The position numbers and the translations under genes are program-made. Below the pieces are notes generated by a model. The model was not told where the DNA came from. It ran no database searches and was given only the letters and a program-made list of their open reading frames with translations. From NCBI GenBank assembly GCA_011049385.1, contig DSBX01000056.1, forward strand, positions 1 through 8,086: 8,086 nt of DNA, read 5' to 3'. Source of the stretch: Caldifarciminota bacterium. Lineage in GTDB: Bacteria; Hydrothermota; Tepidihabitantia; Tepidihabitantales; Tepidihabitantaceae. Positions 1 to 8,000 of this stretch are shown here, piece by piece (the stretch's first letter is position 1; each line of letters starts with the position of its first letter).

Positions 1-74
1 ACTGCGGTCAGACGATCGTGCGGGTCCGGTTCGGTAACCGGGGCAGTTGCTACTGCCCGGGGTGCCAGCGTTAG
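1..74 (+). CDS. mutM: Formamidopyrimidine-DNA glycosylase (MutM/Fpg), C-terminal tail, 5'-partial
   Basis: Reading from base 3, the last 22 codons give CGQTIVRVRFGNRGSYCPGC followed by QR and a TAG stop at 72-74. This matches the C-terminal zinc finger of Fpg/Nei glycosylases, which has the form Cys-x2-Cys-x16-Cys-x2-Cys followed by Gln-Arg/Lys. The visible part holds the second Cys, then YCPGC with the last two; the second-to-third Cys gap is 15 residues, one less than in E. coli Fpg. The Arg in NRGSYC sits where family members carry the zinc-finger Arg that contacts DNA phosphate at the lesion. Family role: base-excision repair of 8-oxoguanine and other oxidised purines in the cytoplasm. 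The catalytic N-terminus lies outside the window, so Fpg versus Nei cannot be settled; the terminal CPGCQR favours Fpg. The next gene's ribosome-binding site overlaps this stop codon, so the two are probably co-transcribed. Confidence 0.82.
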   Translation, partial: CGQTIVRVRFGNRGSCYCPGCQR

Positions 75-78
75 GAGG
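73..78 (+). promoter_or_regulatory. Shine-Dalgarno AGGAGG deciding the TTG start of the asparaginase gene
   Basis: A perfect AGGAGG lies 4 nt upstream of TTG 83 and overlaps the last two bases of the mutM TAG stop (72-74). It is the strongest ribosome-binding site seen at any gene junction here. It supports TTG 83 over the in-frame upstream TTG 47 and GTG 62, both of which lie inside the mutM coding sequence. The spacing is on the short side. Confidence 0.7.
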
Positions 79-82
79 CGAG

Positions 83-988
83 TTGGTCGGCAACACATTC
101 GGGATAATCTGCCACGGCGGCGCCGGCGTCCTGCGCGACCCGGAGGCGGCCGCCGCGGGACTGGGCGAGGCGCTCCGGGCGTCCTACGCCCTGCTTCGCC
201 AGAGCGGCGCGGCGGTTGACGCGGTCGTCGAGGCGGTGCGGGTGATGGAGGACAACCCGCTTTTCAACTGCGGGACCGGTTCCGCGCCGACCTATGACGG
301 CCGCACGGAGATGGATGCCGCGGTGATGACCCAGACCGGCGAGTTCGGCGGCGTGCTGGCCATCAGCCGGGTGCGGAATCCGGTGCTGGTCGCACGGAAG
401 GTGATGACCGAGACTGACCATCACCTGCTGGCCGGGGAGGGCGCGGTCGGCTTCGCCCGGAAGTGCGGGTTCGAAGACCACGACCCGATGACCGAGGGGG
501 CGCGGGAGCGGCTGGCCCGGCTCCTGGCCGCGGGCGAGTCGCCGTTCTTCAGCCTCGAGAAGGTTCGCAAGTACGGGACCGTCGGCGCGGTGGCGATTGA
601 CCGGCGCGGGCGGCTTGCGGTCGCAACCTCGACCGGCGGCATCACCGGCCGGCTGGCCGGCCGGGTCGGCGACTCCGGTATCCCGGGTGCCGGGACCTGG
701 GCCGCGCCGAGCGGCGCGGTGTCCTGTACCGGCCACGGCGAGGCGATACTGCGGTTGATGCTGGCCCGGGATATCGCGGACCGGATGAAGACGATGCCCG
801 CGTCGGTGGCGATGACACTGGCGCTGGCCGAGGCCCGGCGCCGGAAGTTCGAGGTCGGCGCGGTCGGGATGGACGCGCGGGCCGGGTTCGCCTTCGGGCA
901 CACGACGCCGGACATGTCCTACGGCTACATGATTGCCGAGCGGTTGTTCCTGTTCACGGACGGCAAGGACAGAAAGAAAGCGACTTGA
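83..988 (+). CDS. Isoaspartyl peptidase / L-asparaginase (plant-type, Ntn hydrolase)
   Basis: This is a 301-residue enzyme when started at TTG 83, within the usual 300-320 of the family. It begins with the HGGAG motif at residues 11-15. The autocleavage and nucleophile site is KYGTVGAVAID, giving Gly165|Thr166. It is followed by the substrate-binding stretches ATSTGG (181-186) and GRVGDS (193-198), then TGHGEAILR. Known family behaviour: the precursor cuts itself before the Thr into alpha and beta subunits, and the freed Thr hydrolyses beta-aspartyl (isoaspartyl) dipeptides and L-asparagine. No signal peptide is evident, so it is probably cytoplasmic. All the catalytic motifs are intact. Small departures from consensus are SGIPGAGTW where SPIIGAGTY is usual, and HTTPDMSYGY near the C-terminus. 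A glycosylasparaginase-type substrate is less likely but not excluded. It follows mutM by 8 nt and its TGA overlaps the next ATG by 1 nt. Confidence 0.9.
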   Translation: MVGNTFGIICHGGAGVLRDPEAAAAGLGEALRASYALLRQSGAAVDAVVEAVRVMEDNPLFNCGTGSAPTYDGRTEMDAAVMTQTGEFGGVLAISRVRNPVLVARKVMTETDHHLLAGEGAVGFARKCGFEDHDPMTEGARERLARLLAAGESPFFSLEKVRKYGTVGAVAIDRRGRLAVATSTGGITGRLAGRVGDSGIPGAGTWAAPSGAVSCTGHGEAILRLMLARDIADRMKTMPASVAMTLALAEARRRKFEVGAVGMDARAGFAFGHTTPDMSYGYMIAERLFLFTDGKDRKKAT

Positions 989-3816
989 TGCCGAGGAGGA
1001 CCGCGGCCTGGCTGCTGGTTGCCTGCCTCGGGTTGCTGGTCTTCCCGACGCCGACTTCAGGCCAGTACCGCTGGTTCGGCAAGAACAAGGTCCAGACCCG
1101 GGACTACCGTTTCCAGTCCTACGAGACCGAGCATTTCCGAATCCTGTTCTACCCGGGCGGTGAGGGCATCGCCGAGTTCGCCGCGAACTCGGCCGAGGAG
1201 TACTACGCCGGGTTGGTGCGCGACCTCGGTTTCGAGCTCGACTTCAAGGTGCCCCTGATAGTCTATCTCTCACCCGGCCAGTTCAGCGAGACGAACGTCA
1301 TCCTCGACATCATCGAGGAGGGGGTGGGCGGGTTCGCCGAACTGTTCAAGAATCGGATTGTCCTGCCCTTCTCCGGTTCTTATGCCGATTTCCATCACAT
1401 CATCGGCCACGAGGTAACTCACATCTTCCAGTTCGCGATGTTCTACCGGTCGCGGATGGCCAGCCTGCTGGGCGCGGTGGACGAGTTCCGGATACCGCTG
1501 TGGGTGCTCGAGGGGCACGCCGAATACCAGTCAGGATGGGTGAACGTCCGGTCCGAGGTGTTCATGCGCGACCTGGTGCTCAACAACCGCGTCGTGCCGA
1601 TCCAGCACCTGCACGACGGGATGGGCTACCTCGTCTACCGGCAGGGCGAGTCGTTCTACCATTTCGTCGAGGAGAAATACGGCCGGCCCAAGGTCTACGA
1701 GTTCCTGCACACGCTCAAGAACCGACGCAACCTCGAGGCGACCTTCAACCGGGTGTTCGGCGCCGGGGTCGAGCGGGTCAGCGAGGACTGGATGCGTTGG
1801 CTCAGGGTCCGTTACTGGCCCCAGGTCACGGAACTGGTCCACTTCGACACGCTCGCGCGGAAGCTGACCGAGCACCGTCGCGACGGCTCGGTCTATAACA
1901 CCGCGCCGGTCATCTCGCCGAGCGGCACGAGAGTCGCATTCATCTCGGACCGTCACGAGTACACCGACCTTTACGTGATGTCGGCGCTGGACGGCCGAAT
2001 CCTGAAGCGGCTGGTGCGGGGCGAGCGTTCGGGCGGGTTCGAGGCGATGCACCTGCTTCGGCCCGGCATCGCCTGGTCGCCCGACGAGGAGCTGATTGCG
2101 CTGGCCACGACTTCGGCCGGCCGCGACAACATCGCTCTCATCGAGTACGCGACCGGGCGCGTGCGCCGGAGGCTGGCTTTCGGTCTCGATGCGCTCCGCG
2201 CGCCGGTCTTCGCGCCGGACGGGCGGAGCCTGGCTTTCGAGGGCGTCCGGAACGGGTTCTGCGACATCTATACCGTCGGCGTTGAGGGCGGGCAACCCCG
2301 GCGCCTGACCTACGACATCTACGAGGACCGGGACGTCGCTTTCTCGCCCGGCGGCGACAGCCTGGTCTTTGTCTCGGACCGGCCGGACCCGGGCGGGGAG
2401 TGGCTGCCGGGCATTTATGCGCTCTGGCTGCGCGACGAGCAGGGCAGGCTGACGCGGCTCACCGACCGGAGCCCGGACCTGGGCCGGCCGGCCTTTACCG
2501 GCGATGGGCGCAGGCTGGTCTATACCGCGGCCGATTCGGCCCGCAATATCTACGTCTACTCGCTCGACGAGCGCCGCAACGTCGGCCGGACCCGGTTCAC
2601 CGGCGAGGCGTCGCATGTCTCACTTTCCGCCGACGACCGGCGGCTGGTGTTCGCGTACTTCGACAATGCCGGCTGGGACATCGCCGTCATCCACGAGCCG
2701 CTGGAGCGGATTCCGACCGAAACAAGTGTTTTCGCGGTCGCGACCGACACCGCCCGATACCGGCCCGAGGGCCTGGACTTCAGCCGGGTCAAGCGGCTGG
2801 GATTCAGCATCTCGCCCGACTACGCGGTCGGCGCGGCGACCTGGTCGTCGGCCGGCGGTGCGGCCGGGGTCGTCAACGTCGCGCTCAGCGACATGCTCGG
2901 CAATCACCGGTTCGAGCTCTACAGCGACATCTACGGCGATATCCTGAACTCGGACCTGACGCTCCAGTACTGGCTCCTGCCCGCAAGGCTGGATTGGGGG
3001 TTCACCTTCTTCCAGTTCCGCGACATCCCTTTCTTTGCGCCGGAGTCGCTGGTGATAGACCGGATGAACCGGGGCGGGCAGGTGCTGGCGGTCTACCCGT
3101 TCGACAAGCTTACCCGGGTCGAACTGGGGCTGACCGGCTACGCCAGCAACGTCACTTACTGGAACTGGGATGGAAGTTACCGCCAGTACTTCGCGGACTC
3201 GTCGCGGTGGGAGCGGGCTTTCTACACGAGCCCGGCCTTCGTTTTCGACAACACTTACTGGACCTGGCAGGGCCCGGCGCGGGGCACGCGACTGCGGGTC
3301 GGAGCCGACCTCACGTTTCTGTCCAGCCGCGAGTCCTACGACTTCTACGGCGATTTCCGCAACTACCAGCGCATAGGCCGGCGGGCGGTGTTCGCCAGCC
3401 GGCTGTTCGGAGTCGGCGGTTTCGGTGCCGATGCCGGGGGGTACTACCTCGGGGGCGAGACGGTGCGCGGCTACCGCTACTGGGAGTTCTATCGCCGGCG
3501 TGGGCCGGCACTGACCCTGGCGAGCCTGGAACTGCGGATGCCGTTCATTGACCGGCTGAGCATCGCCGCGCCCCTGCCTCTCGAACTGGGTGGCATCAGG
3601 GGCGTGATGTTCGTGGATGCCGGGTACGTGCCGCAGGACAGCTTCCGGTTCTGGAACCGGGAGATGAACCGGCCCGAGGACATCAAGGTCGGGGCGGGAG
3701 CGGGACTGCGCATCCAGATTTCGTACTTCTACCTCAAGCTCGATTGGGCCTACCCGCTCTCGGCGACCGAGGACAGGAACTGGAAGTTCTACTTCGGGCT
3801 GGGCACGGAGTTCTAG
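988..3816 (+). CDS. Exported fusion protein: gluzincin zinc peptidase, TolB-like beta-propeller, BamA-like outer-membrane barrel
   Basis: This 942-residue protein opens with a Sec signal peptide (MPRRTAAWLLVACLGLLVF, likely cleaved after Gly25). Residues about 40-290 form a peptidase-MA-like domain with zinc motif HEVTH (141-145) and a downstream WVLEGHAEY. Glu175 there is the likely third zinc ligand, as in gluzincins. Residues about 302-570 hold six PD40/WD40-like blades with cores such as ISPSGTRVAFISDR, WSPDEELIAL, FAPDGRSLAF, FSPGGDSLVFVSDR, FTGDGRRLVY and LSADDRRLVF, as in TolB. From about 605 to the end is a BamA/TamA-type barrel: a SDMLGNH segment, VRGY at 826-829 (the BamA/FhaC loop motif) and a final beta-strand ending FGLGTEF with terminal Phe. 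Inferred placement: barrel in the outer membrane, propeller and peptidase in the periplasm or at the surface. The substrate is unknown. Similar fusions occur in FCB-type genomes, usually as uncharacterised PD40 proteins. ATG 988 is preferred to the adjacent TTG 985. Confidence 0.85.
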   Translation: MPRRTAAWLLVACLGLLVFPTPTSGQYRWFGKNKVQTRDYRFQSYETEHFRILFYPGGEGIAEFAANSAEEYYAGLVRDLGFELDFKVPLIVYLSPGQFSETNVILDIIEEGVGGFAELFKNRIVLPFSGSYADFHHIIGHEVTHIFQFAMFYRSRMASLLGAVDEFRIPLWVLEGHAEYQSGWVNVRSEVFMRDLVLNNRVVPIQHLHDGMGYLVYRQGESFYHFVEEKYGRPKVYEFLHTLKNRRNLEATFNRVFGAGVERVSEDWMRWLRVRYWPQVTELVHFDTLARKLTEHRRDGSVYNTAPVISPSGTRVAFISDRHEYTDLYVMSALDGRILKRLVRGERSGGFEAMHLLRPGIAWSPDEELIALATTSAGRDNIALIEYATGRVRRRLAFGLDALRAPVFAPDGRSLAFEGVRNGFCDIYTVGVEGGQPRRLTYDIYEDRDVAFSPGGDSLVFVSDRPDPGGEWLPGIYALWLRDEQGRLTRLTDRSPDLGRPAFTGDGRRLVYTAADSARNIYVYSLDERRNVGRTRFTGEASHVSLSADDRRLVFAYFDNAGWDIAVIHEPLERIPTETSVFAVATDTARYRPEGLDFSRVKRLGFSISPDYAVGAATWSSAGGAAGVVNVALSDMLGNHRFELYSDIYGDILNSDLTLQYWLLPARLDWGFTFFQFRDIPFFAPESLVIDRMNRGGQVLAVYPFDKLTRVELGLTGYASNVTYWNWDGSYRQYFADSSRWERAFYTSPAFVFDNTYWTWQGPARGTRLRVGADLTFLSSRESYDFYGDFRNYQRIGRRAVFASRLFGVGGFGADAGGYYLGGETVRGYRYWEFYRRRGPALTLASLELRMPFIDRLSIAAPLPLELGGIRGVMFVDAGYVPQDSFRFWNREMNRPEDIKVGAGAGLRIQISYFYLKLDWAYPLSATEDRNWKFYFGLGTEF

Positions 3817-3820
3817 CGGG

Positions 3821-5062
3821 ATGAGAGCCGGGATTTCCCGGGTGGCCGCTGTCGTTTCCGTTCTGCTTCTGTTCCGGGCCGGGTGTCGGCACGCGGTCAA
3901 TGTCGGCCCGCCGGTCGAGCCCGAACAGGCGGTCGCCGAGGCGAGCGAGCGTCTCGGGCGGCTGGAGAGTTTTGCCTTCCGGTTCTCTTGGCATACCGAC
4001 CGCCCGTTCGAGCTTGGCGCCGATTTCTCCGGCGTCAGGGACTCGACCGACCGCGAGTTCTGGCGCGGGACCTGGTATCGTGGTTCGTCGCGCAGTTCCT
4101 TCATCGTCGTCGGTGACGGTGAGGTGCAGTACGAGCTTCTCGACGGCGGCTGGAGCCGCGAGCCGAGGGGCATCGAGTCGAGGGTGCTCGACCATATCGA
4201 GCAGGTCCTGCGAACCCCGGAGTTCAGGTTCCACAGCGAGACGGGCCGGACCTACCGCTACGAGTTCGACCCCAAGCTCCCGGTGCTCGACCCCTCGGGC
4301 CAGAAGCGAATCCGGGGCGAGCTGGAGCTGTGCCGTCAAACCGGGCTTCTCCTGCGCGCCTCCTGCCGGGAGGAGAACGGGCCGGTCCGATGGGAGCTTC
4401 GGCTTTCCGGGTTCAACCGCGCCGGCCGGGTGACGGTGCCCTTCGTGCCGGTCCAGGAACTGGCGGTCGCGCCGGTCGGGCGTGCCGGTCGGCGCGAGCT
4501 GGGACACGCGGTGCGGACCGTTGCCGCCCGGCTTGACGTCCTGGAACGCCGGCACCGGTTCTTCCGGGCTTCGCCCTTCGACCGGGACCGGCGTTGGGGC
4601 CAACTCGTCCTGCAGTTGGAGCGCGAGGAGCCGTCTCCGGTCATCGAGCGCCTGCTCGGGCCGGGGCATGTCGAGTTGTGGACGGCGGAGGGTATCGGTC
4701 CGACGGTACCTGCGCCGGAAGGCGTCGTGGAAATCGGCGGTGACGCATCGCGTCTCGCCCGGCCGACCCGGCTTCTGGGCGGCAACGGCGACTTCGCGGT
4801 CTCCACCGAGTTGGAGTTCCTGTCTCGGCCGACGCTGGTTGTCGCCGGCCGTGAAGGCGCGGCCCTGCCCGAGGGCGAGCTGGTGCTCCTGGTCGTGGAC
4901 GGGCGGACGCTCGATGCCGCCCGGGTGCGCGAGGGCAGGTTGGAGTTCGTGGCCCTGGGCGGACGGGAGCAGGTGAAAGCGCTGGTCGCGGTTGCGTCCC
5001 TGCCGGCGTCAGCCGGGTTGCGGGTGTTGTCCGCGCGCTCGCTCAAGGCGAGGTTGCGCTGA
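3821..5062 (+). CDS. Putative lipoprotein with LolA/LppX-like N-terminal domain and SecD-P1-head-like C-terminal domain
   Basis: This 413-residue protein has no family I recognise with certainty. An N-terminal hydrophobic stretch ends in LLLFRAGC, with Cys22 placed as a lipidation site; the lipobox is imperfect (Arg at -3), so a plain signal peptide or anchor is possible. Residues about 35-215 are rich in short beta-strands and Trp, with a pattern like LolA/LppX/LprG lipid-binding proteins: helix ASERLGRLESFAF, strands around FWRGTWYRG, then IRGELELCRQTG and RVTVPFVPV. Cys171 and Cys182 sit on neighbouring strands and could form a disulfide. Residues 225-413 follow the order of the SecD periplasmic P1 head: GQLVLQLE (260-267) then LLGPGHVELW (278-287), compared with SecD VQLPG then LG-x-LEFR; later LVLLVVDGRTLDAARV with VDG at 359-361, then GGREQVKALVAVASLPA like the SecD G-x-EA-x-L-x-GALP segment. 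It starts 4 nt after the barrel gene. Both domain calls rest on pattern alone. Confidence 0.6.
   Translation: MRAGISRVAAVVSVLLLFRAGCRHAVNVGPPVEPEQAVAEASERLGRLESFAFRFSWHTDRPFELGADFSGVRDSTDREFWRGTWYRGSSRSSFIVVGDGEVQYELLDGGWSREPRGIESRVLDHIEQVLRTPEFRFHSETGRTYRYEFDPKLPVLDPSGQKRIRGELELCRQTGLLLRASCREENGPVRWELRLSGFNRAGRVTVPFVPVQELAVAPVGRAGRRELGHAVRTVAARLDVLERRHRFFRASPFDRDRRWGQLVLQLEREEPSPVIERLLGPGHVELWTAEGIGPTVPAPEGVVEIGGDASRLARPTRLLGGNGDFAVSTELEFLSRPTLVVAGREGAALPEGELVLLVVDGRTLDAARVREGRLEFVALGGREQVKALVAVASLPASAGLRVLSARSLKARLR
5050..5053 (+). promoter_or_regulatory. Ribosome-binding site GAGG for the C25 peptidase gene
   Basis: GAGG at 5050-5053, preceded by AAGG at 5045-5048, lies 8 nt upstream of ATG 5062. 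It is inside the end of the preceding gene, whose TGA (5060-5062) overlaps this ATG. It favours ATG 5062 over the internal ATG 5110, which has no comparable site. Confidence 0.45.
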
Positions 5063-8000
5063 TGAAGAGAACGGGCGGGCGGGCGCGCGTGTCCTGCGCG
5101 GCGGCCGGGATGGCTTTGAGGACAGCGGCTCTGCGGGCCGGCCTGCCAGTGTCGTTGCTCGCGGCGGTTGTTTGCCCGGTCGCTACCGGTCCGCTCTCGG
5201 TCCTGCGCAGTGACGGTTCCGGGGTGGTCGTCCGTTACGAGGTCGGGGTTCCGCAACTGGTCGAATCCGGTTCCGGAACAGTACGGGTCGAACTGCCCGA
5301 TGCCGAGTACCCGGCCGCGCCCGGCGCGCGCGACCTGCCGGTGAAGGTGGTCCGGGTCGGACTGCCGCAGGCGGGCGGGTTCCGGACCGTCGTCCGGCCG
5401 GGGCCGACCCGCGTTCTGGACGGCGTCGAGCCGTCAGTTGCGGTGGCCGTGTCCCGCGAAGCGGAGTTCCGGCCGCGCCGCCTGCCGAGCCGGGGCGGGC
5501 AAGGTGAGGGCTTGCTTGAGGTCGGGCCGGTTGAGGAACTGCGTGGGATTCGTTTCGTGGAGTTGACTCTTCATCCGTGTCGCTTCGATGAGGCGGAACG
5601 TCGGCTGGTGGTCCACGAGTGGCTCGAGTTTGAGTTGGTGTTCGACGAGCGGCCGGTGGTGATGTCTGATGCCGACCCGATGAACTCCATTATTGCCCGG
5701 ATGCTTGTCAATGGCCGGCCGGCGGTGGACTGGAAGCTGCCGACAGTAACCGGGCGCAGGTCATTCTTCGAGCGCTCTGCACACTGGGTCAAACTGACGA
5801 TCGCCGAGACCGGCATCCACGCAATCTCCGGCCGCGAACTGGCGGCGGCGGGCGTGCCGATAGCCGGCATTGACCCGCGCACCCTGGCACTCCATACCAT
5901 CGGTGAGTACCGGCAGAACGGACCTTACCCCGACACGATGGTGCCGGTCGCACTGCACCTCGAGGGCGGGGATGACGGCCGGTTCGACCCGGACGACCGC
6001 ATTGTATTCTACGCCCGGGCTACCGAGCACTGGGCAAACCGCTGTTCGACGTGGGTCGAGAACCTGTACACCGGCCGGAGCGCTTACTGGTTGACCTGGG
6101 GGCTTGAACCGGGCGCCCGGATGGCGGTCGGACTCGGGCCGGACACCACTGGGACGCCGTACGTCACGACCGGGCGCTGGCGGGTGCGCCGGGAGGAGAA
6201 TCGTGAATGTCCGGCGCGGTCGGGCCTGCTCTGGGTGTGGCGGACGATACTCAAGGATTCGCATCGTCCGAGCGTGACTTTCGATGTCCCGCTGGCGGTG
6301 GAGACGCCGGTGCGGCTCGAGCGTGTTTCGGGCCGGCTGTTCGCGACGACCAACAGCAACGAGGTGGTCCTGATACTGAACGGCGCGGCTGTTGACACCC
6401 TGCGTTTCGAAGCCGCGCCCGCGGCCCAGCCCTATCGTTTCGGGGTGGATGCCGGGGTACCCTTGATGACCCGTGACAACGTCCTGCGCCTGGAACTGCG
6501 GGGCGATGGTTCGCGCCGGGTGATGCTCGACCATCTTGAACTCGACCTCGTGCGGAGGTTGTCATTGAGCGACGGCCAGTGCCGGTTCCTGCAGGACGAT
6601 ACCGGTGCGTTCCGGTTCCTGGTCCGCGAAGCGCCCGGACCGGTCATCGCGCTCGACGTCACCGACCCGTACCGGCCGCAGTCGGCGGATGGCATCGAGT
6701 ACCGCGGGGGGGAAGCGGTCGTCGCCCGGCGCGTCTTCCGCCCGGCCGAGTTCTGCATCGCCGATGCGCGGCAACTGCTGTCACCGGCGGCTGTCGAACT
6801 GCGCCGGCCCGGGCGGCTCCGTGCGGCGCCGAGCGCGGACTACTGGATCGTCACGCCCCGCGTGTTTGCGCCCGCGGCCCGCAGGCTGGCCCGGTACCGC
6901 ACCGGCAACATCGCCTGGCTGCCCGGCGCCCGTGCCGAAGTGGCGGTGCTCGATGATATCTACGACGACTATGCTTTCGGTATGGAGGAACCGGGCGCAA
7001 TCAAGGCGTTCTTCGCCGACAAGCGCCCGGTCTATGGCCTGCTCGCCGGTGACGCGACGTACGATTACCGCGACCATCTCGGGCTCAGGACCGCACCGGT
7101 CGTCCCGTCCTGGCAGGTGGGCTACAGCCTCGACCCTTCGGGCATCAGCGGCCGCGACGCCTTCGCTCTCGATGCCTGGTATGCGGATTTTGAAGGCGCG
7201 GGCGACAGCCCGGATATGATCCTCGGCCGCGTGACCTGCCGGAGCGGGGCCGAGCTCGGCGCGTTTGTGGATAAGCTGGTTGCCTATGAATCGGCGCCGG
7301 CCGGGCTCTGGAACCGGCGCTACCTGCTCGTGGCCGATGACGAGTGGAACGGCGAGTGGGGGCGGCCGGACCCGATCGGCTTCCGCCACATCGAGCAGTG
7401 CGAGACAATGGGGGCCCTGCCCGGCAACACGATGGACCCGGTCAAGGTCTACCTGACCGAGCATTTCTTCGCCGGGCCCAAGAACAAGCCCGGTGCCCGT
7501 GCCGAACTCCTGCGCGAACTCCAGGCCGGGGCGTTGGTTTTCGTGTTCTTCGGGCACGGCGACGCGTTCGACCTCTGCCACGAGAGCGTCTTCAACATCG
7601 TGCAGGTGCCGGATGTGACCAACGTCGAGCGGATGCCGGTGAGCTACTTCGGCAGTTGCAGTGTCGGCCGATTCGACGACACGAAAACGGAGTGCATCGC
7701 CGAGGAACTGGTGCGCAGTCCGCACGGCGGTGCGGTCGTCGCCATCGGGGCGACCAAGGCGACGACCTCGGGTTCGAACACCGTCTTCGCGCGTAACCTG
7801 CTCGTGCCGATGTTCGGCGACCCTGATTCGACGGTCGGCACCGCCTTCTTCCTGGCCTGGGCGACGGACCGGCTCTATCACCTGTTCGGCGACCCGGCCA
7901 CGCGCCTGCGCCGGGCCGACGGCTGGGACGAACCGCTCGCGGTGCGGCCCGACACGCTGCGTCCGGCCGCGCCGTTTCGAGGCCGCGCCCTGCTGGGAGA

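Noticed and set aside
47..82. N-terminal extension of the asparaginase from TTG 47 (12 extra residues)
   Set aside because: These bases encode the MutM zinc-finger tail in another frame, and the AGGAGG at 73-78 points to TTG 83. The family's HGGAG motif normally lies close to the N-terminus.
645..664. Rho-independent terminator at the GC palindrome
   Set aside because: There is no T-tract after it and it is inside a conserved part of a coding sequence.
985..987. TTG 985 as start of the barrel-peptidase gene
   Set aside because: It is directly followed by ATG 988, which overlaps the upstream TGA in the same TGATG form seen at 5060-5064. ATG is the simpler choice, and the difference is one residue.
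1531..2616. Minus-strand open frame of 361 codons
   Set aside because: It is antisense to the peptidase and propeller domains, has no recognisable motif, and has a composition typical of a shadow frame.
2400..3551. Plus-strand alternative frame of 383 codons
   Set aside because: It is out of frame inside the barrel protein, with Arg/Gly/Ala-rich translation and no motif.
2620..4173. Long open frame on the minus strand (517 codons) across two genes
   Set aside because: It is antisense to the propeller/barrel protein and the next gene, which have clear motifs. Its translation is Arg/Pro-rich low-complexity, as expected from high third-position GC.
6084..6774. Cluster of short minus-strand and alternate-frame open frames in the middle of the C25 gene
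   Set aside because: The plus-strand C25 frame runs through without a stop. These are GC-driven shadows, not a break or insertion.
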